Positions 44,727 to 52,937 of a DNA stretch of 64,000 nucleotides are shown piece by piece (position 1 is the first letter of the stretch; each line of letters starts with the position of its first letter). The position numbers and the translations under genes were made by a program. The notes under the pieces are model-generated. The model saw only the letters and a list, made by a program, of their open reading frames with translations. It did no database searches and had not been told where the DNA came from. The stretch is from assembly GCF_003865075.1 (NCBI RefSeq), contig NZ_BHWB01000002.1, positions 496,001-560,000 on the forward strand. The letters are read 5' to 3'. This DNA comes from Bacteroides faecalis. Lineage in GTDB: Bacteria > Bacteroidota > Bacteroidia > Bacteroidales > Bacteroidaceae.

Positions 44727-45314
44727 CTAATTTCTATCACTAGAAATCAACAGGTACAAATCTTCTTTTTTATCCATTATAATAAATTTTTTTTTGAAGT
44801 CCTTCGTTTGAGTCTGCTTCTCAGACAGAACAGCTAAAAACGCTATTGGACCAATCTTTATATATTTATCGAATTTATAATAATAAATATAAAACTCAAA
44901 ATTATCGTCATGATAGGCTATTTGCTCGCTACCGGATATTCCGTATTTCCCTAAAACTTTAATATTACGCTTTAGTTCTTGCCATTCTTCCGGGTTCAAT
45001 CCGGGTATATTCTGTACAGTATCAACATCTGCTTGCCAGTTCGGATTGAAACGTCCTTCCCGTATAGAATCATTTGGATCATAATTCAATGTTGAGTAAA
45101 TTAAACCAATTTTCTCCAATCTTAGATTTCCGAACTCGGCATAACACCTACCAGAATAAGCAGGTAACACTTCTATCTTTTTCATATACTTCTCCGATTC
45201 GAGTATTGCATTCCTTAATTCTGGTATATTCTCGATGTCGTCTAGCACATATTCATTTTTACATGAAATCAATACTAAAACTAAACTTAGTAATATGAAT
45301 TTACATATTTGCAT
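44727..45314 (-). CDS. Array lipoprotein 1
   Basis: 195 residues with a lipoprotein signal (LVLISC, Cys at about residue 18), so anchored in a membrane and facing the periplasm or surface. About 85% identical to 52938-53525; the last 27 residues (KKKFIIMDKKEDLYLLISSDRN included) are the same. No known family recognised. It is downstream of the periplasmic SH3 protein and the orphan toxin at 46032. Its repeated presence beside Rhs tips, with two further relics, suggests an immunity or accessory lipoprotein; this is inference. Confidence 0.65.
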   Translation of the reverse strand: MQICKFILLSLVLVLISCKNEYVLDDIENIPELRNAILESEKYMKKIEVLPAYSGRCYAEFGNLRLEKIGLIYSTLNYDPNDSIREGRFNPNWQADVDTVQNIPGLNPEEWQELKRNIKVLGKYGISGSEQIAYHDDNFEFYIYYYKFDKYIKIGPIAFLAVLSEKQTQTKDFKKKFIIMDKKEDLYLLISSDRN

Positions 45315-45421
45315 AACTAACTATTTTTCTGTATCCCATCCTTGGGAGTTAAACAATGAAAGATTATCAAGGTTTCTAGAATGTTTCTATTAAGACTGTG
45401 GTATTCGGTTGTTTGCAGTAC

Positions 45422-45479
45422 ATAAATTTTACCCTGATGCAAATTATCTATGATTAATTAATATCAGGGTAAAATTTAT
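45422..45479 (-). terminator. Terminator after the SH3 immunity candidate
   Basis: 17-bp stem (ATAAATTTTACCCTGAT and its complement, arms 45422-45438 and 45463-45479) 23 bp past the stop at 45502. Confidence 0.7.
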
Positions 45480-45501
45480 TATATATGTGGAATAAAAATA
45501 A

Positions 45502-46026
45502 TTAAGAACATGTAGTGTATAAATCAGCACATTGCATTTCCGGAGGCATCCATCCTATATATGTTTTACCATGGAGTATTCTTTTTACTTTCAACCAATC
45601 GCCACAACAGTCTATAACTGTATACATATCGTTATCATACTCCTTTATAGTACTTTGCACTTTCGATTTTTCATTAGGTAAACTATATAGTTTTAGTCCT
45701 CCATTATATGCCCTTGAATATACTCCAATATGACTATTAATATTAATCCAGCCATTAGGATATACTGAGTCAATGGTAGAAGCCTTTACATAGAGCATTT
45801 TTCCTTTTTTCTTTAATATTTTAAAGTGAATATACGCTTCATTTTCAAAATTATGTTTCAAATATTGAATTACCTTGCCACCAGGCTTATCATATAATAA
45901 TATTGAGTCCTTGTATTCAATATCTATAAAAGCAGCAGAATTACACAAACATTCTTTACTAATAGTTTGAGAATTTCCAATAATTGCGTACACTAAAATA
46001 ACGATAAATGAAAATATTTTCTTCAT
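45502..46026 (-). CDS. Secreted SH3-like protein, candidate periplasmic immunity protein
   Basis: 174 residues with a Sec signal peptide (MKKIFSFIVILVYAIIGNSQ). The C-terminal half looks like a bacterial SH3 domain (LKLYSLPNEKSKVQSTIKEY, DWLKVKRILHGKTYIGWMP), a fold that often binds peptidoglycan. An N-terminal block (DSILLYDKPGGKVIQYLK) may be a second SH3-like unit. It starts 5 bp after the toxin tip at 46032 ends, so it is the likely cognate immunity. Export to the periplasm fits a toxin acting on the cell wall. Confidence 0.65.
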   Translation of the reverse strand: MKKIFSFIVILVYAIIGNSQTISKECLCNSAAFIDIEYKDSILLYDKPGGKVIQYLKHNFENEAYIHFKILKKKGKMLYVKASTIDSVYPNGWININSHIGVYSRAYNGGLKLYSLPNEKSKVQSTIKEYDNDMYTVIDCCGDWLKVKRILHGKTYIGWMPPEMQCADLYTTCS

Positions 46027-46031
46027 AATTC

Positions 46032-46811
46032 TTAGTAGATTACCTTTTTGTTAATGATATTTACACCCGTCACAGGACCTGTTACTCCTTGTAATGGAAC
46101 TTTTTCAATATTACTTCTTGAAACCCTTACTTTAAAGTTTTGAGTCCCCGACATTACACCGTTAAATCTATTCCAATCTTTTGGAGATATCAATAAACAT
46201 CCTTTAGAGATAGCCCATCCGTCTCCCACTCCTGCAAATCCATTGCTATTTGTGCTATGGATAAAAATCTGATCCTTATATCCTTCTCCATTTGCACTAA
46301 TTTGATTAGGAACATTCGGATTGATTTGTCCATCTAATGTACGAATAGCTCCTCTGTGGTTTAAAACCCAATTAGATTTTAGTGATCCACTTTTACCTAT
46401 TACATCGTAATTTCCATCATAGATACCTTCATCAATTGCCCCTAAAACCTTTGCATCTGACGACATAGAATACCCAGTGAAATTATGAATATCATCCGGT
46501 CCATTAGCACCATATACAGTTACTTGTGCTGTGATAGCTCCTTCTCCATTTATGTATCCACTTTTACCATTTTTCGTTCCAAAAGTTTCTTGTCTTGAAC
46601 CTTTAAAATCAACAACCGTTTTCCCTAAATATGTTTCACTGGGTTTAGTAGTTACCTGCGAAGTAGCGTCCGGGTCCCAATAAATTCTTTTTGATTTATC
46701 TTCCACCCAATCATCTAATTTACCATCTAAATCAACGCGATTTACAGGACTATTACTTGCATAAGTGTATGTAGAAACTGTATATCGATTTTCATTCAGG
46801 ATCCACCACAT
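46032..46811 (-). CDS. Toxin tip of the orphan Rhs, possible L,D-transpeptidase-like domain
   Basis: 259 residues in the frame that continues the Rhs core after a frameshift near 46800; codons from about 46798 belong to the core end (YTYASNSPVNRVDLDG). The tip follows. Its C-terminal part has IPG-like turns and the pair 'DQIFIHSTN ... AISKGCLLIS', an arrangement of His and Ser-x-Gly-Cys like the YkuD/DUF5675 catalytic site. A cell-wall-directed activity would match the exported SH3 protein encoded next. The frameshift separates it from its core, so as it stands it would need its own start (MWWILNENRY is the first Met) or a frame restoration. Confidence 0.6.
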   Translation of the reverse strand: MWWILNENRYTVSTYTYASNSPVNRVDLDGKLDDWVEDKSKRIYWDPDATSQVTTKPSETYLGKTVVDFKGSRQETFGTKNGKSGYINGEGAITAQVTVYGANGPDDIHNFTGYSMSSDAKVLGAIDEGIYDGNYDVIGKSGSLKSNWVLNHRGAIRTLDGQINPNVPNQISANGEGYKDQIFIHSTNSNGFAGVGDGWAISKGCLLISPKDWNRFNGVMSGTQNFKVRVSRSNIEKVPLQGVTGPVTGVNIINKKVIY

Positions 46812-48654
46812 GCCACCTTCCTATTGCTGCATCATAATGTCTCGCGCCATAATCATACCAATTTAGTCCATTCTTCTGATCTAGCTCTTTCCCATTATAT
46901 TTGTAAGGTTGAACACTATTCGCAGACGTAAACGTTCCCCCGAATGGATAATAAACATTTGTCTCTTCCACAATCCCATCCTTATCCGCCACAACACGAA
47001 TATTCCCCTGATGGTCATTTAAGTAAAAATGGTATTTTTTATCCGGGAAACTAACATACCCCGCCTCATTGAGCAACATCTTCAACGCCCCGTTCTCATA
47101 GACCACATTACCACAATAATCCATTGTCAAGGTAGTAGTGCCAATTTTATGAACTGTACGGAGCTTTGTTCCATCCATTTCATAGTCATATTTAATACTA
47201 TTACCATTTGCAAATGTTATCTGGTCTGACAAATTTAAACAGTTATACCCAATATTGCTAATATTTTTGTTTAAATCTTTAGTTATATTGCCGTTTTTGT
47301 CATAAACGTATTCAATTGTCTGGTTTGTCCCATCCTTAAATTCAGTTCCATTGCCATATACTGAGTTTGTAGAAGCATCTTTTACTGCTTGCAATTGATT
47401 ACCATTGTAAGTCAAAGTCAAATTATCAATCAATCCGTAAGTGCTGGCAGCAGTCTGTCCGTAACGCTGTAATCCCAGAATGTTCCCCATCTTGTCATAC
47501 CCTGTAATCTGTTCGTTAAATCGGTTACTATTATTAGCCAGATTGTTTCCTTCTCCATATGTTGCATTCTTTAGCCTTGAAAGTCCGTCATACGTAAAAC
47601 GATACCCCCTTTCTACAGTTTCAGCTCCGGACTTCCAGGACATGCTGCTGATATTTCCATTGTAACATGGAGTATTTCCGGCCACATTCTCCTGATAATT
47701 AATAGTCTGATTAAACAACGAACCTGTGATACTTTTTGTCCAGGAACGTAGGTTATGCGTATACTCTGTTTTCAGTTTTGCGTTCCCGTTCCGGCTATTT
47801 GATTTCAGTCGTCCTACTTCATCATAGGCATTGTCTACTAGTGTTACTGCTGTGGCATTATTCAGTTGATACATTGTTTTTAGCAATCGCTCGGCGTTAT
47901 CATAGGTATAGGTATAAACTTCCATTTGTGTATCCTTTCCTGAGGCTGTATGAACTTTTTTCACGTGCAACGGATTTCCGGTAAAGCTATATGCTGTATA
48001 TACTTTTTCTGTTCCTCCCAAATGATTCTCTGCTTTCGCTTGTATCACACGTCCCCGGTAATCATAATACAATACAGAATTCAGAAACGAGGCAGAAGCT
48101 GTACCGTCAGCCGGTAGCTGTGCTACTAATGTGCCGGTCAATAAGCCTTTGCTGTCCTCATAGCGTATTCCGAATCCTTGTACCACTTCATATTTCATGT
48201 CCGCATTTATAGCATCCGGAATTCCGTTATATCCCATGAAATCGTAATTATCATAATAGTTCACCGTCAATATAACAGGAGTAGTTAATGAAATTCCCGA
48301 CACGATGTATCCCTTCGTAATGTTCGTTGCATTTGAGCGCATTCCTTGTATGCATACATCGCTAAGAGGATTGTCGGAGTAGTTGAGATTATTTTTGCAA
48401 ATTCCGGTTAATGCCGGGCGTCCCAGGGCATCGGGAATGGAAAAGAGCCATTCTCCTTTTAGACGAAGTTCGCCATCCTGAACAAATATTTGTCGGTCGG
48501 AACGGTCATACACATAATAAGTCCAGTCGCAGCCGGGGAGCTTTTTACTGATACAGCGGCCACGTGAATCATATTTATATAAGTAAGCGAAGTTTGCGAT
48601 TGAGGTTAAAGTCGTCTCATTCCAAGTACCGTCAGCGTTTAAAGAATCGGACAC
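46792..48654 (-). CDS. Orphan Rhs repeat protein, truncated and frameshifted at the core end
   Basis: 620 residues of YD repeats ending in the Rhs core (YYPFGGTFTSANS, YDYGARHYDAAIGRWHVVDP) and then a stop. Homology begins upstream of the first Met, at about 48675 (CFILPPSVSDS), directly against the broken end of a membrane-protein gene. It diverges from the main Rhs (many substitutions), so it is an older or separately acquired copy. At the core/tip boundary GATCCTGAATG needs one extra CT to restore the frame into 46032-46811; loss of a CT unit explains the shift. No signal peptide. Confidence 0.75.
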   Translation of the reverse strand: MSDSLNADGTWNETTLTSIANFAYLYKYDSRGRCISKKLPGCDWTYYVYDRSDRQIFVQDGELRLKGEWLFSIPDALGRPALTGICKNNLNYSDNPLSDVCIQGMRSNATNITKGYIVSGISLTTPVILTVNYYDNYDFMGYNGIPDAINADMKYEVVQGFGIRYEDSKGLLTGTLVAQLPADGTASASFLNSVLYYDYRGRVIQAKAENHLGGTEKVYTAYSFTGNPLHVKKVHTASGKDTQMEVYTYTYDNAERLLKTMYQLNNATAVTLVDNAYDEVGRLKSNSRNGNAKLKTEYTHNLRSWTKSITGSLFNQTINYQENVAGNTPCYNGNISSMSWKSGAETVERGYRFTYDGLSRLKNATYGEGNNLANNSNRFNEQITGYDKMGNILGLQRYGQTAASTYGLIDNLTLTYNGNQLQAVKDASTNSVYGNGTEFKDGTNQTIEYVYDKNGNITKDLNKNISNIGYNCLNLSDQITFANGNSIKYDYEMDGTKLRTVHKIGTTTLTMDYCGNVVYENGALKMLLNEAGYVSFPDKKYHFYLNDHQGNIRVVADKDGIVEETNVYYPFGGTFTSANSVQPYKYNGKELDQKNGLNWYDYGARHYDAAIGRWHVVDPE

Positions 48655-49042
48655 AGATGGCGGAAGGATAAAGCAGATATTCCCAATAAAAGTAACATCA
48701 AATAATCAAATAGCACAGATATCCTATCTGAGTAGAAGATTGCATATGCTCCAAAAAAATAACAATATGATTGCATTATTATTTGATAAGAATTTAAATA
48801 AAATGTCCGAATGATACCTTCTGTCTTTATCGGTTGTTTGGGTGAACGTATATAAGGATATAGATAACTCATCATTCCACCTATCATTGTAATTGCCCAA
48901 AAGATCAAAAAAATGACTTGAGTGGTAGATGTCAGATAAGGAATCTTATATATATATAGGGTAAAAACACACGGTAGGCAATCATTAAAATGCTACCCCA
49001 TAAAGCTGTTTTTTCAAATATTGCTATAAAAAGATATCTCAT
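48639..49042 (-). pseudogene. Broken four-helix membrane protein (paralogue of 51091-51513), (TA)6 frameshift
   Basis: From the ATG at 49042 the minus strand reads MRYLFIAIFEKTALWGSI, matching MKRFFISMYKNTAVTGSI of the intact paralogue, then hits (TA)6 at 48947-48958. With (TA)5 the frame would continue IPYLTSTTQVIF into FWAITMIGGMMSYLYPYIR and align fully; with six units it terminates. The 3' end is also lost: after LMLLLLGIS the sequence becomes Rhs. Thus it is doubly damaged, but the TA tract is a slippage-prone switch point. Confidence 0.8.
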
Positions 49043-49092
49043 ATATTTATGTGTTTGTAGGTTGTTTTATCTTATAAATATCTGTATATTAT

Positions 49093-49485
49093 TTATTTAT
49101 AAAGTTTATGATTAGCCATTTTAAGTCCATAATGGACTCCTCCTAAAAATAACATGAGATAAAGATATGGGGAATAATATATATATAGGTCAAAGAATGT
49201 GTAAAAGAAGAAGTACCATATGAATATAAATTCTATTATACTATATGAATTAAGATATAGTTTTTCTTTAAACTTTTTCCCTTGATTATTAATTGAATAT
49301 TTAATGTTGAAAAGCTTTATTATATTTGCAATCCCTATTGGGATGACTCCTAATGCAGCGATTGTTCTAATCACTAGTTGTCCGGGGATTAGGAGGATAT
49401 AATCGATAAAAATAGCAATAATAATCACTATGCAATATAAAGGTAATGTCATTTTATCTGCAATCATCAAAAATCTTTTTTTCAT
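49093..49485 (-). CDS. Four-helix membrane protein, immunity-bank member (type C)
   Basis: 130 residues from MKKRFLMIADKMTLPLYC; the longer frame to 49533 is rejected because it would read through the hairpin at 49506-49543. About four hydrophobic helices and a shared ending GGVHYGLKMANHKLYK. Closely related to 53818-54210 (GGIYYGVKIANHKLLT). All members of this bank share the C-terminal pattern LxGxxxGxxxA. Probably an inner-membrane immunity protein against a membrane-active Rhs tip; inferred from the related genes that directly follow Rhs tips. Confidence 0.65.
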   Translation of the reverse strand: MKKRFLMIADKMTLPLYCIVIIIAIFIDYILLIPGQLVIRTIAALGVIPIGIANIIKLFNIKYSINNQGKKFKEKLYLNSYSIIEFIFIWYFFFYTFFDLYIYYSPYLYLMLFLGGVHYGLKMANHKLYK

Positions 49486-49505
49486 TTCTTGTACTTTTAA
49501 AGTTA

Positions 49506-49543
49506 ATTCACAACTGTGTCTTGATTTGAACACAGTTGTGAAT
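49506..49543 (-). terminator. Hairpin after membrane protein 49558
   Basis: 14-bp perfect inverted repeat (ATTCACAACTGTGT and complement), 14 bp after the stop codon of 49558-50001. Confidence 0.7.
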
Positions 49544-49557
49544 CTTATGGGTATTAT

Positions 49558-50001
49558 TTAATTGCTTTTTAGCCTATTTGAATATCTGTTAGTTGTAATT
49601 GCGATCCTATATCCTATGAATAATCCTGATAGAATCATCATTAAATAATTAGGCCATAAATAAACTTTTGGTAGATAAACATAAATTAAAAGACAAATGT
49701 AAAACGAATTCTCTATGAAATTGTATGACTCTCTAACTTTAGGATTGATTTTCATGACCAATCTTTTAGGATATATACTAGGATATTTTTTATCCAATAT
49801 AAAACCTGTGATTTCAATCATCAACATTATCCATATCATTATTTTAAGAGTGAATAAATAAGGAGAGTCAAATATATATAGGTAGAAACTATGATAAGCA
49901 ATTGTTAAAAAACAAGCTAGTAAACATGTTTTTCTATATATCGTAATAAAAATCAATTTCACTCCGTTGATTGTGGCTTTATATTCTGTCTTTTTTTTCA
50001 T
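49558..50001 (-). CDS. Four-helix membrane protein, immunity-bank member (type E)
   Basis: 147 residues from MKKKTEYKATING; a GTG at 49962 is an alternative that aligns with the start of its paralogue 54274-54699 (VKLIFITIYRKT versus MKLIFITIFRKT). The ATG at 50037 lies inside a hairpin and is rejected. Four predicted helices; conserved 'YPSIYPKRLVMKINPKVRE' loop and ending LSGLFIGYRIAITTNRYSN. Same family logic as its neighbours; role inferred as immunity reserve. Confidence 0.65.
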   Translation of the reverse strand: MKKKTEYKATINGVKLIFITIYRKTCLLACFLTIAYHSFYLYIFDSPYLFTLKIMIWIMLMIEITGFILDKKYPSIYPKRLVMKINPKVRESYNFIENSFYICLLIYVYLPKVYLWPNYLMMILSGLFIGYRIAITTNRYSNRLKSN

Positions 50002-50015
50002 GAGTATTGTACAAA

Positions 50016-50059
50016 TGTCCTGATAATCAGTTATCATGAAGATAATTTATATCAGGACA
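50016..50059 (-). terminator. Hairpin after the frameshifted membrane gene 50070
   Basis: TGTCCTGAT / ATCAGGACA arms at 50016-50024 and 50051-50059 plus inner pairing, 10 bp past the stop. Confidence 0.6.
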
Positions 50060-50069
50060 ATGTTTGAAG

Positions 50070-50430
50070 TTATTTCTTAATCTTGCTTTCTTGTTCTTTG
50101 CGATGTACTTTTTTCATAAAACTAGTAGCAGATAAAGCTGCTCCACTACCAGTCCATAACCCTAATAATAGAAAAAATAAGTATCCGAAAAGTACGTTAA
50201 AATCAATGTCGAAACAACGCATTATAACCATAACTAATAGATCTCCAAAGAATAGAATATGGTAGACCTATAATACAAATTACAAGAATTAATGGAAATA
50301 TAGGATGTCGTAGTGGACTAGGTATATATTCTTTAAAGAATATATAAAAGACCAAATGTACGATACATATCAAATATACAAGATTTTGCATGTGTCCTAT
50401 ATATTTATCAGCTTTTGTTGAATACTTCAT
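50070..50430 (-). pseudogene. Frameshifted small membrane protein, immunity-bank member (fifth type)
   Basis: The frame from 50430 (MKYSTKADKYIGHMQNLVYL) stops at 50203 after 75 residues. A second frame takes over at about 50210 and runs IDFNVLFGYLFFLLLGLWTG then SGAALSATSFMKKVHRKEQE to a stop at 50070. Total 361 bp, one base more than a whole number of codons, fits a single-base insertion. The restored protein (about 119 residues) would have the bank's C-terminal G-rich helix (LLLGLWTGSGAA). Confidence 0.65.
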
Positions 50431-50462
50431 CTAACCTATTTATTATTAATATTGATATGTAA

Positions 50463-50891
50463 CTATCTTGGTAATGAATTTTTCTTATACTTATTTTTGT
50501 AATATATATCTGCAATATTTGCAATCCTATGTCCATAATAGATACCGAAAATCATTATCATGATATACATGAATATAGGTGATATTTTATCTAAGCGAAG
50601 TATTAGGTAAAAGAAAAAATACCATACAAATATTTTTTCGATAATATCGTAAGAATTGAGATAAAACCACTCTTTTAAATTTTGTCCTTGATGGTTGAAT
50701 GATGTTTTTTTGCAAACTGGTCTTGCAAGACCACCAACTACCATTAGAATTGCGCCTATTAGTAGTATAATTCTTATCACAAATATGTATGGAATTAAAT
50801 ACAGATAATCTCTGAAAATAGACATACATAACATTATGAAGCACATAGGCATTGTTATTTTGCCAGCAATTTTAAAAAGCAATTTTCTCAT
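50463..50891 (-). CDS. Four-helix membrane protein, immunity-bank member (type A)
   Basis: 142 residues, four hydrophobic helices. Strong similarity to 54890-55303, which directly follows the full Rhs (PMCFIM, FRDYLY, PYIFV, and ending GIYYGHRIANIADIYYKNKY). Just upstream (50903-50996) is the remnant of a matching toxin tail, so this gene was once the immunity partner of a lost Rhs tip. It is intact and could still protect against related toxins. Confidence 0.7.
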   Translation of the reverse strand: MRKLLFKIAGKITMPMCFIMLCMSIFRDYLYLIPYIFVIRIILLIGAILMVVGGLARPVCKKTSFNHQGQNLKEWFYLNSYDIIEKIFVWYFFFYLILRLDKISPIFMYIMIMIFGIYYGHRIANIADIYYKNKYKKNSLPR

Positions 50892-50902
50892 ACTTTTATT
50901 AT

Positions 50903-50996
50903 TTTATAAGCCAATTTATCATTTTATACATCAGATTTTCTTCCAATGCATTTTGCTTTGGAGACTTTTCTGGATTTTGATTAGATTTAAGTTATT
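50903..50996 (-). pseudogene. Relic of an Rhs toxin tail
   Basis: Minus-strand reading gives LKSNQNPEKSPKQNALEEN then LMYKMINWLIK and a stop, aligning with the end of the full-length Rhs (LKSIQNSEQSSQQSPQKRN, then FIDNLIQWLYKK). Only about 30 codons remain, 11 bp before the type-A membrane gene, in the same position a complete tip would occupy. Confidence 0.7.
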
Positions 50997-51041
50997 CCCT
51001 TTTTTGTTTTTTCTATCTCACTATAGACTTTGACAATTAAA

Positions 51042-51084
51042 AAGTCCTGATTCTCAGAATCTATAAATTTTGAGGATCAGGACT
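51042..51084 (-). terminator. Hairpin after membrane protein 51091
   Basis: 14-bp arms AGTCCTGATTCTCA (51042-51055) and TGAGGATCAGGACT (51071-51084), one wobble pair, 6 bp after the stop. Confidence 0.65.
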
Positions 51085-51090
51085 ATAATA

Positions 51091-51513
51091 TTATTTGTTT
51101 TTCCTTTTATCTTTGTATTGTTCAGCTTTTATAGCTGCTTTATATCCAAGGAATAAGCCTAATAAAAGCAACATTAAGTAATTAAATAGCACAGATTTTC
51201 GATCTAAAAAGAAAATCATATATACTATAAAATAATAACAGTATGCTTGTACTATTATTTGATAAGATTTTAAATAGAATGTTTTAATAAAACTATCTTT
51301 TAATATCTTTTCTTTGGGATGTATGTAAGAAAACAGGTAATTACATATTATGCCTACTATAACAAATAACCACAAGAGTATAAACATTATCCTGATGGCT
51401 GAAATTAGATAAGGAATACTTGATAAATAAGGATATAAAATACAATAAACAATCATCAAAATGCTCCCTGTGACGGCTGTATTCTTGTACATTGATATAA
51501 AAAAACGTTTCAT
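51091..51513 (-). CDS. Four-helix membrane protein, candidate immunity for Rhs tip 3 (type G)
   Basis: 140 residues, four hydrophobic helices and a basic tail (YKAAIKAEQYKDKRKNK). It starts 7 bp after the stop of the Rhs tip at 51521, the standard toxin-immunity spacing. Its paralogue at 48639-49042 is broken. A membrane-embedded immunity protein points to a toxin that acts on the inner membrane, as with pore-forming colicins. Family not otherwise recognised. Confidence 0.65.
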   Translation of the reverse strand: MKRFFISMYKNTAVTGSILMIVYCILYPYLSSIPYLISAIRIMFILLWLFVIVGIICNYLFSYIHPKEKILKDSFIKTFYLKSYQIIVQAYCYYFIVYMIFFLDRKSVLFNYLMLLLLGLFLGYKAAIKAEQYKDKRKNK

Positions 51514-51520
51514 ATATTTT

Positions 51521-52627
51521 TTATTTATTTATTATCCAATTTATAATTCTTTCAAGGAAATCCGGGTTATTTCTATTTTTTTCTTCAACTTTATTGATAT
51601 GTGACTCATAAGCATCTTGTGTTGGATCAGGGTTCGTTAGTTCCAAATTTACCCTTTCTGCTCCTGCAATAGTAAGTCCTATTGTAAAAAAAGCAGTTTT
51701 CTTTCCCCCATCTTTCGGATCTCTTTTTGGTGCTGGATCTCCATTAGGCATATTCCCAGAAATATTAGTATCGATGCTTTTGGCTATATTAGCCTGATTC
51801 CGATCCAATCCTTCCTTATTTCTTCTATCTCTTTTTCTTTGATGATCGTACTCAGGACTAAATGCTTTTTGCGTTAGGGCATACATTGTTATAACTTCGA
51901 ACTTGGCAAAGTTATAAGTCCTCTTTACTTCTTTTTTTAGATCATATATCCCTTTATCGATTGATTTTCCTATTTCGTTTGCAACTAGATCTATATCTTT
52001 TTCTAGTGATTGCATATAAGGAGTAAAAAAGGGTATTGGTACAGTTCTTGGAACCACGACTACCCCTTGTTTACCATCCGGGTCGATCAGCTTCATAGGA
52101 TTATTCAAACAGTAATTATACGGACTTAACCCATAGCACTTTTCCGCCATCGGATCCACCACATGCCATCTACCTATCGCTGCATCATAATGTCTTGCTC
52201 CGTAATCATACCAATTCAGTCCGTTCTTTGTATCCAGTTCCTTACCATTATACTTATACGGTTGGATAGAAGATGTATTAGCAAACACACCTCCGAACGG
52301 ATAGTAATGATTCACCTCTTCTACATTTCCATTTTGATCGGCTACCACACGATTGTTTCCTTGATAATCCTGCAAATAATAATGATACTTGTTGTCGCTC
52401 AACGAGACGAATCCGGCTTCTGTCAATACAGTCTTAGGAGTTCCATTTTCAAAGATCACGCTACCGCAGTAATCGGTAGTAGTAGTGTTTCCTGCGATGG
52501 TATGTACAGCTCGTAGTTTTTTTCCTGCTGCATCATAGAGGTAAGAAATAGAACTTCCGCCTTCAAATTCAATACGGTCTGGTAAATTTAGGTAATTATA
52601 TTGGATTTTGATAATTTTTTTATTCAA
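51521..52627 (-). CDS. Displaced Rhs tip 3: core plus toxin domain
   Basis: 368 residues from the first Met; Rhs homology reaches 52713, where it joins a copy of the neighbour gene's 3' end at the same bases as tip 1. Core motifs YYPFGG, YDYGARHYDAAIGRW and NPMKLIDPDGK are followed by a tip whose first 110 residues equal those of the full Rhs (VVVPRTVPIPFFTPYMQ, KRDRRNKEGLDRNQAN). The last 75 or so are different (KKTAFFTIGLTIAGAERV, NNPDFLERIINWIINK). The variable end is matched by a different immunity gene, which places toxin specificity there. A glycine-rich hydrophobic patch may insert into membrane. Confidence 0.75.
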   Translation of the reverse strand: MNKKIIKIQYNYLNLPDRIEFEGGSSISYLYDAAGKKLRAVHTIAGNTTTTDYCGSVIFENGTPKTVLTEAGFVSLSDNKYHYYLQDYQGNNRVVADQNGNVEEVNHYYPFGGVFANTSSIQPYKYNGKELDTKNGLNWYDYGARHYDAAIGRWHVVDPMAEKCYGLSPYNYCLNNPMKLIDPDGKQGVVVVPRTVPIPFFTPYMQSLEKDIDLVANEIGKSIDKGIYDLKKEVKRTYNFAKFEVITMYALTQKAFSPEYDHQRKRDRRNKEGLDRNQANIAKSIDTNISGNMPNGDPAPKRDPKDGGKKTAFFTIGLTIAGAERVNLELTNPDPTQDAYESHINKVEEKNRNNPDFLERIINWIINK

Positions 52628-52713
52628 ATCTTTTATTAAATTACCGTTATCGTCGTAAATGTACTCTGTAGCCTGTTTTGAGTTGTCTTTAAATTCAAAA
52701 CCATTGTTGAATG

Positions 52714-52827
52714 AAGGATGAGCAATGAATGAAACATATCAGTCTCTATCGTTATAATCCGCTTTCACAGAAATATAAGAAAAAGAAAGAAGAGTTGCTT
52801 TAACGTATAGAAAAAGGAGAGTTGTAG
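52714..52827 (+). repeat. Duplicated 3' end of the neighbour gene (copy 3)
   Basis: 114 bp matching 39725-39838 with several changes; one (CAA to TAA, in GCTTTAACG) makes an early stop. The junction to Rhs sequence at 52713/52714 uses the same bases as 41769/41770. Homology continues through the following hairpin and then ends where the lipoprotein gene begins. Confidence 0.9.
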
Positions 52828-52887
52828 GGGAAGTGTTTCTTTGAAGATTTCTAGAACTTCAAAAATACTTCCGATAAGTAGAAAGTA

Positions 52888-52924
52888 TCATACCAGAGTG
52901 AATTAAAAGCACTCTGGTATGATT
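52888..52924. terminator. Hairpin after lipoprotein 2
   Basis: 14-bp stem equal to 39898-39934; on the plus strand six T overlap and follow the stem end. Confidence 0.7.
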
Positions 52925-52937
52925 TTTTGCACCAAAA

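Noticed and set aside
50587..50844. 85-codon minus-strand frame within 50463-50891
   Set aside because: Alternative frame of the membrane protein gene, which has a conserved paralogue in the chosen frame.
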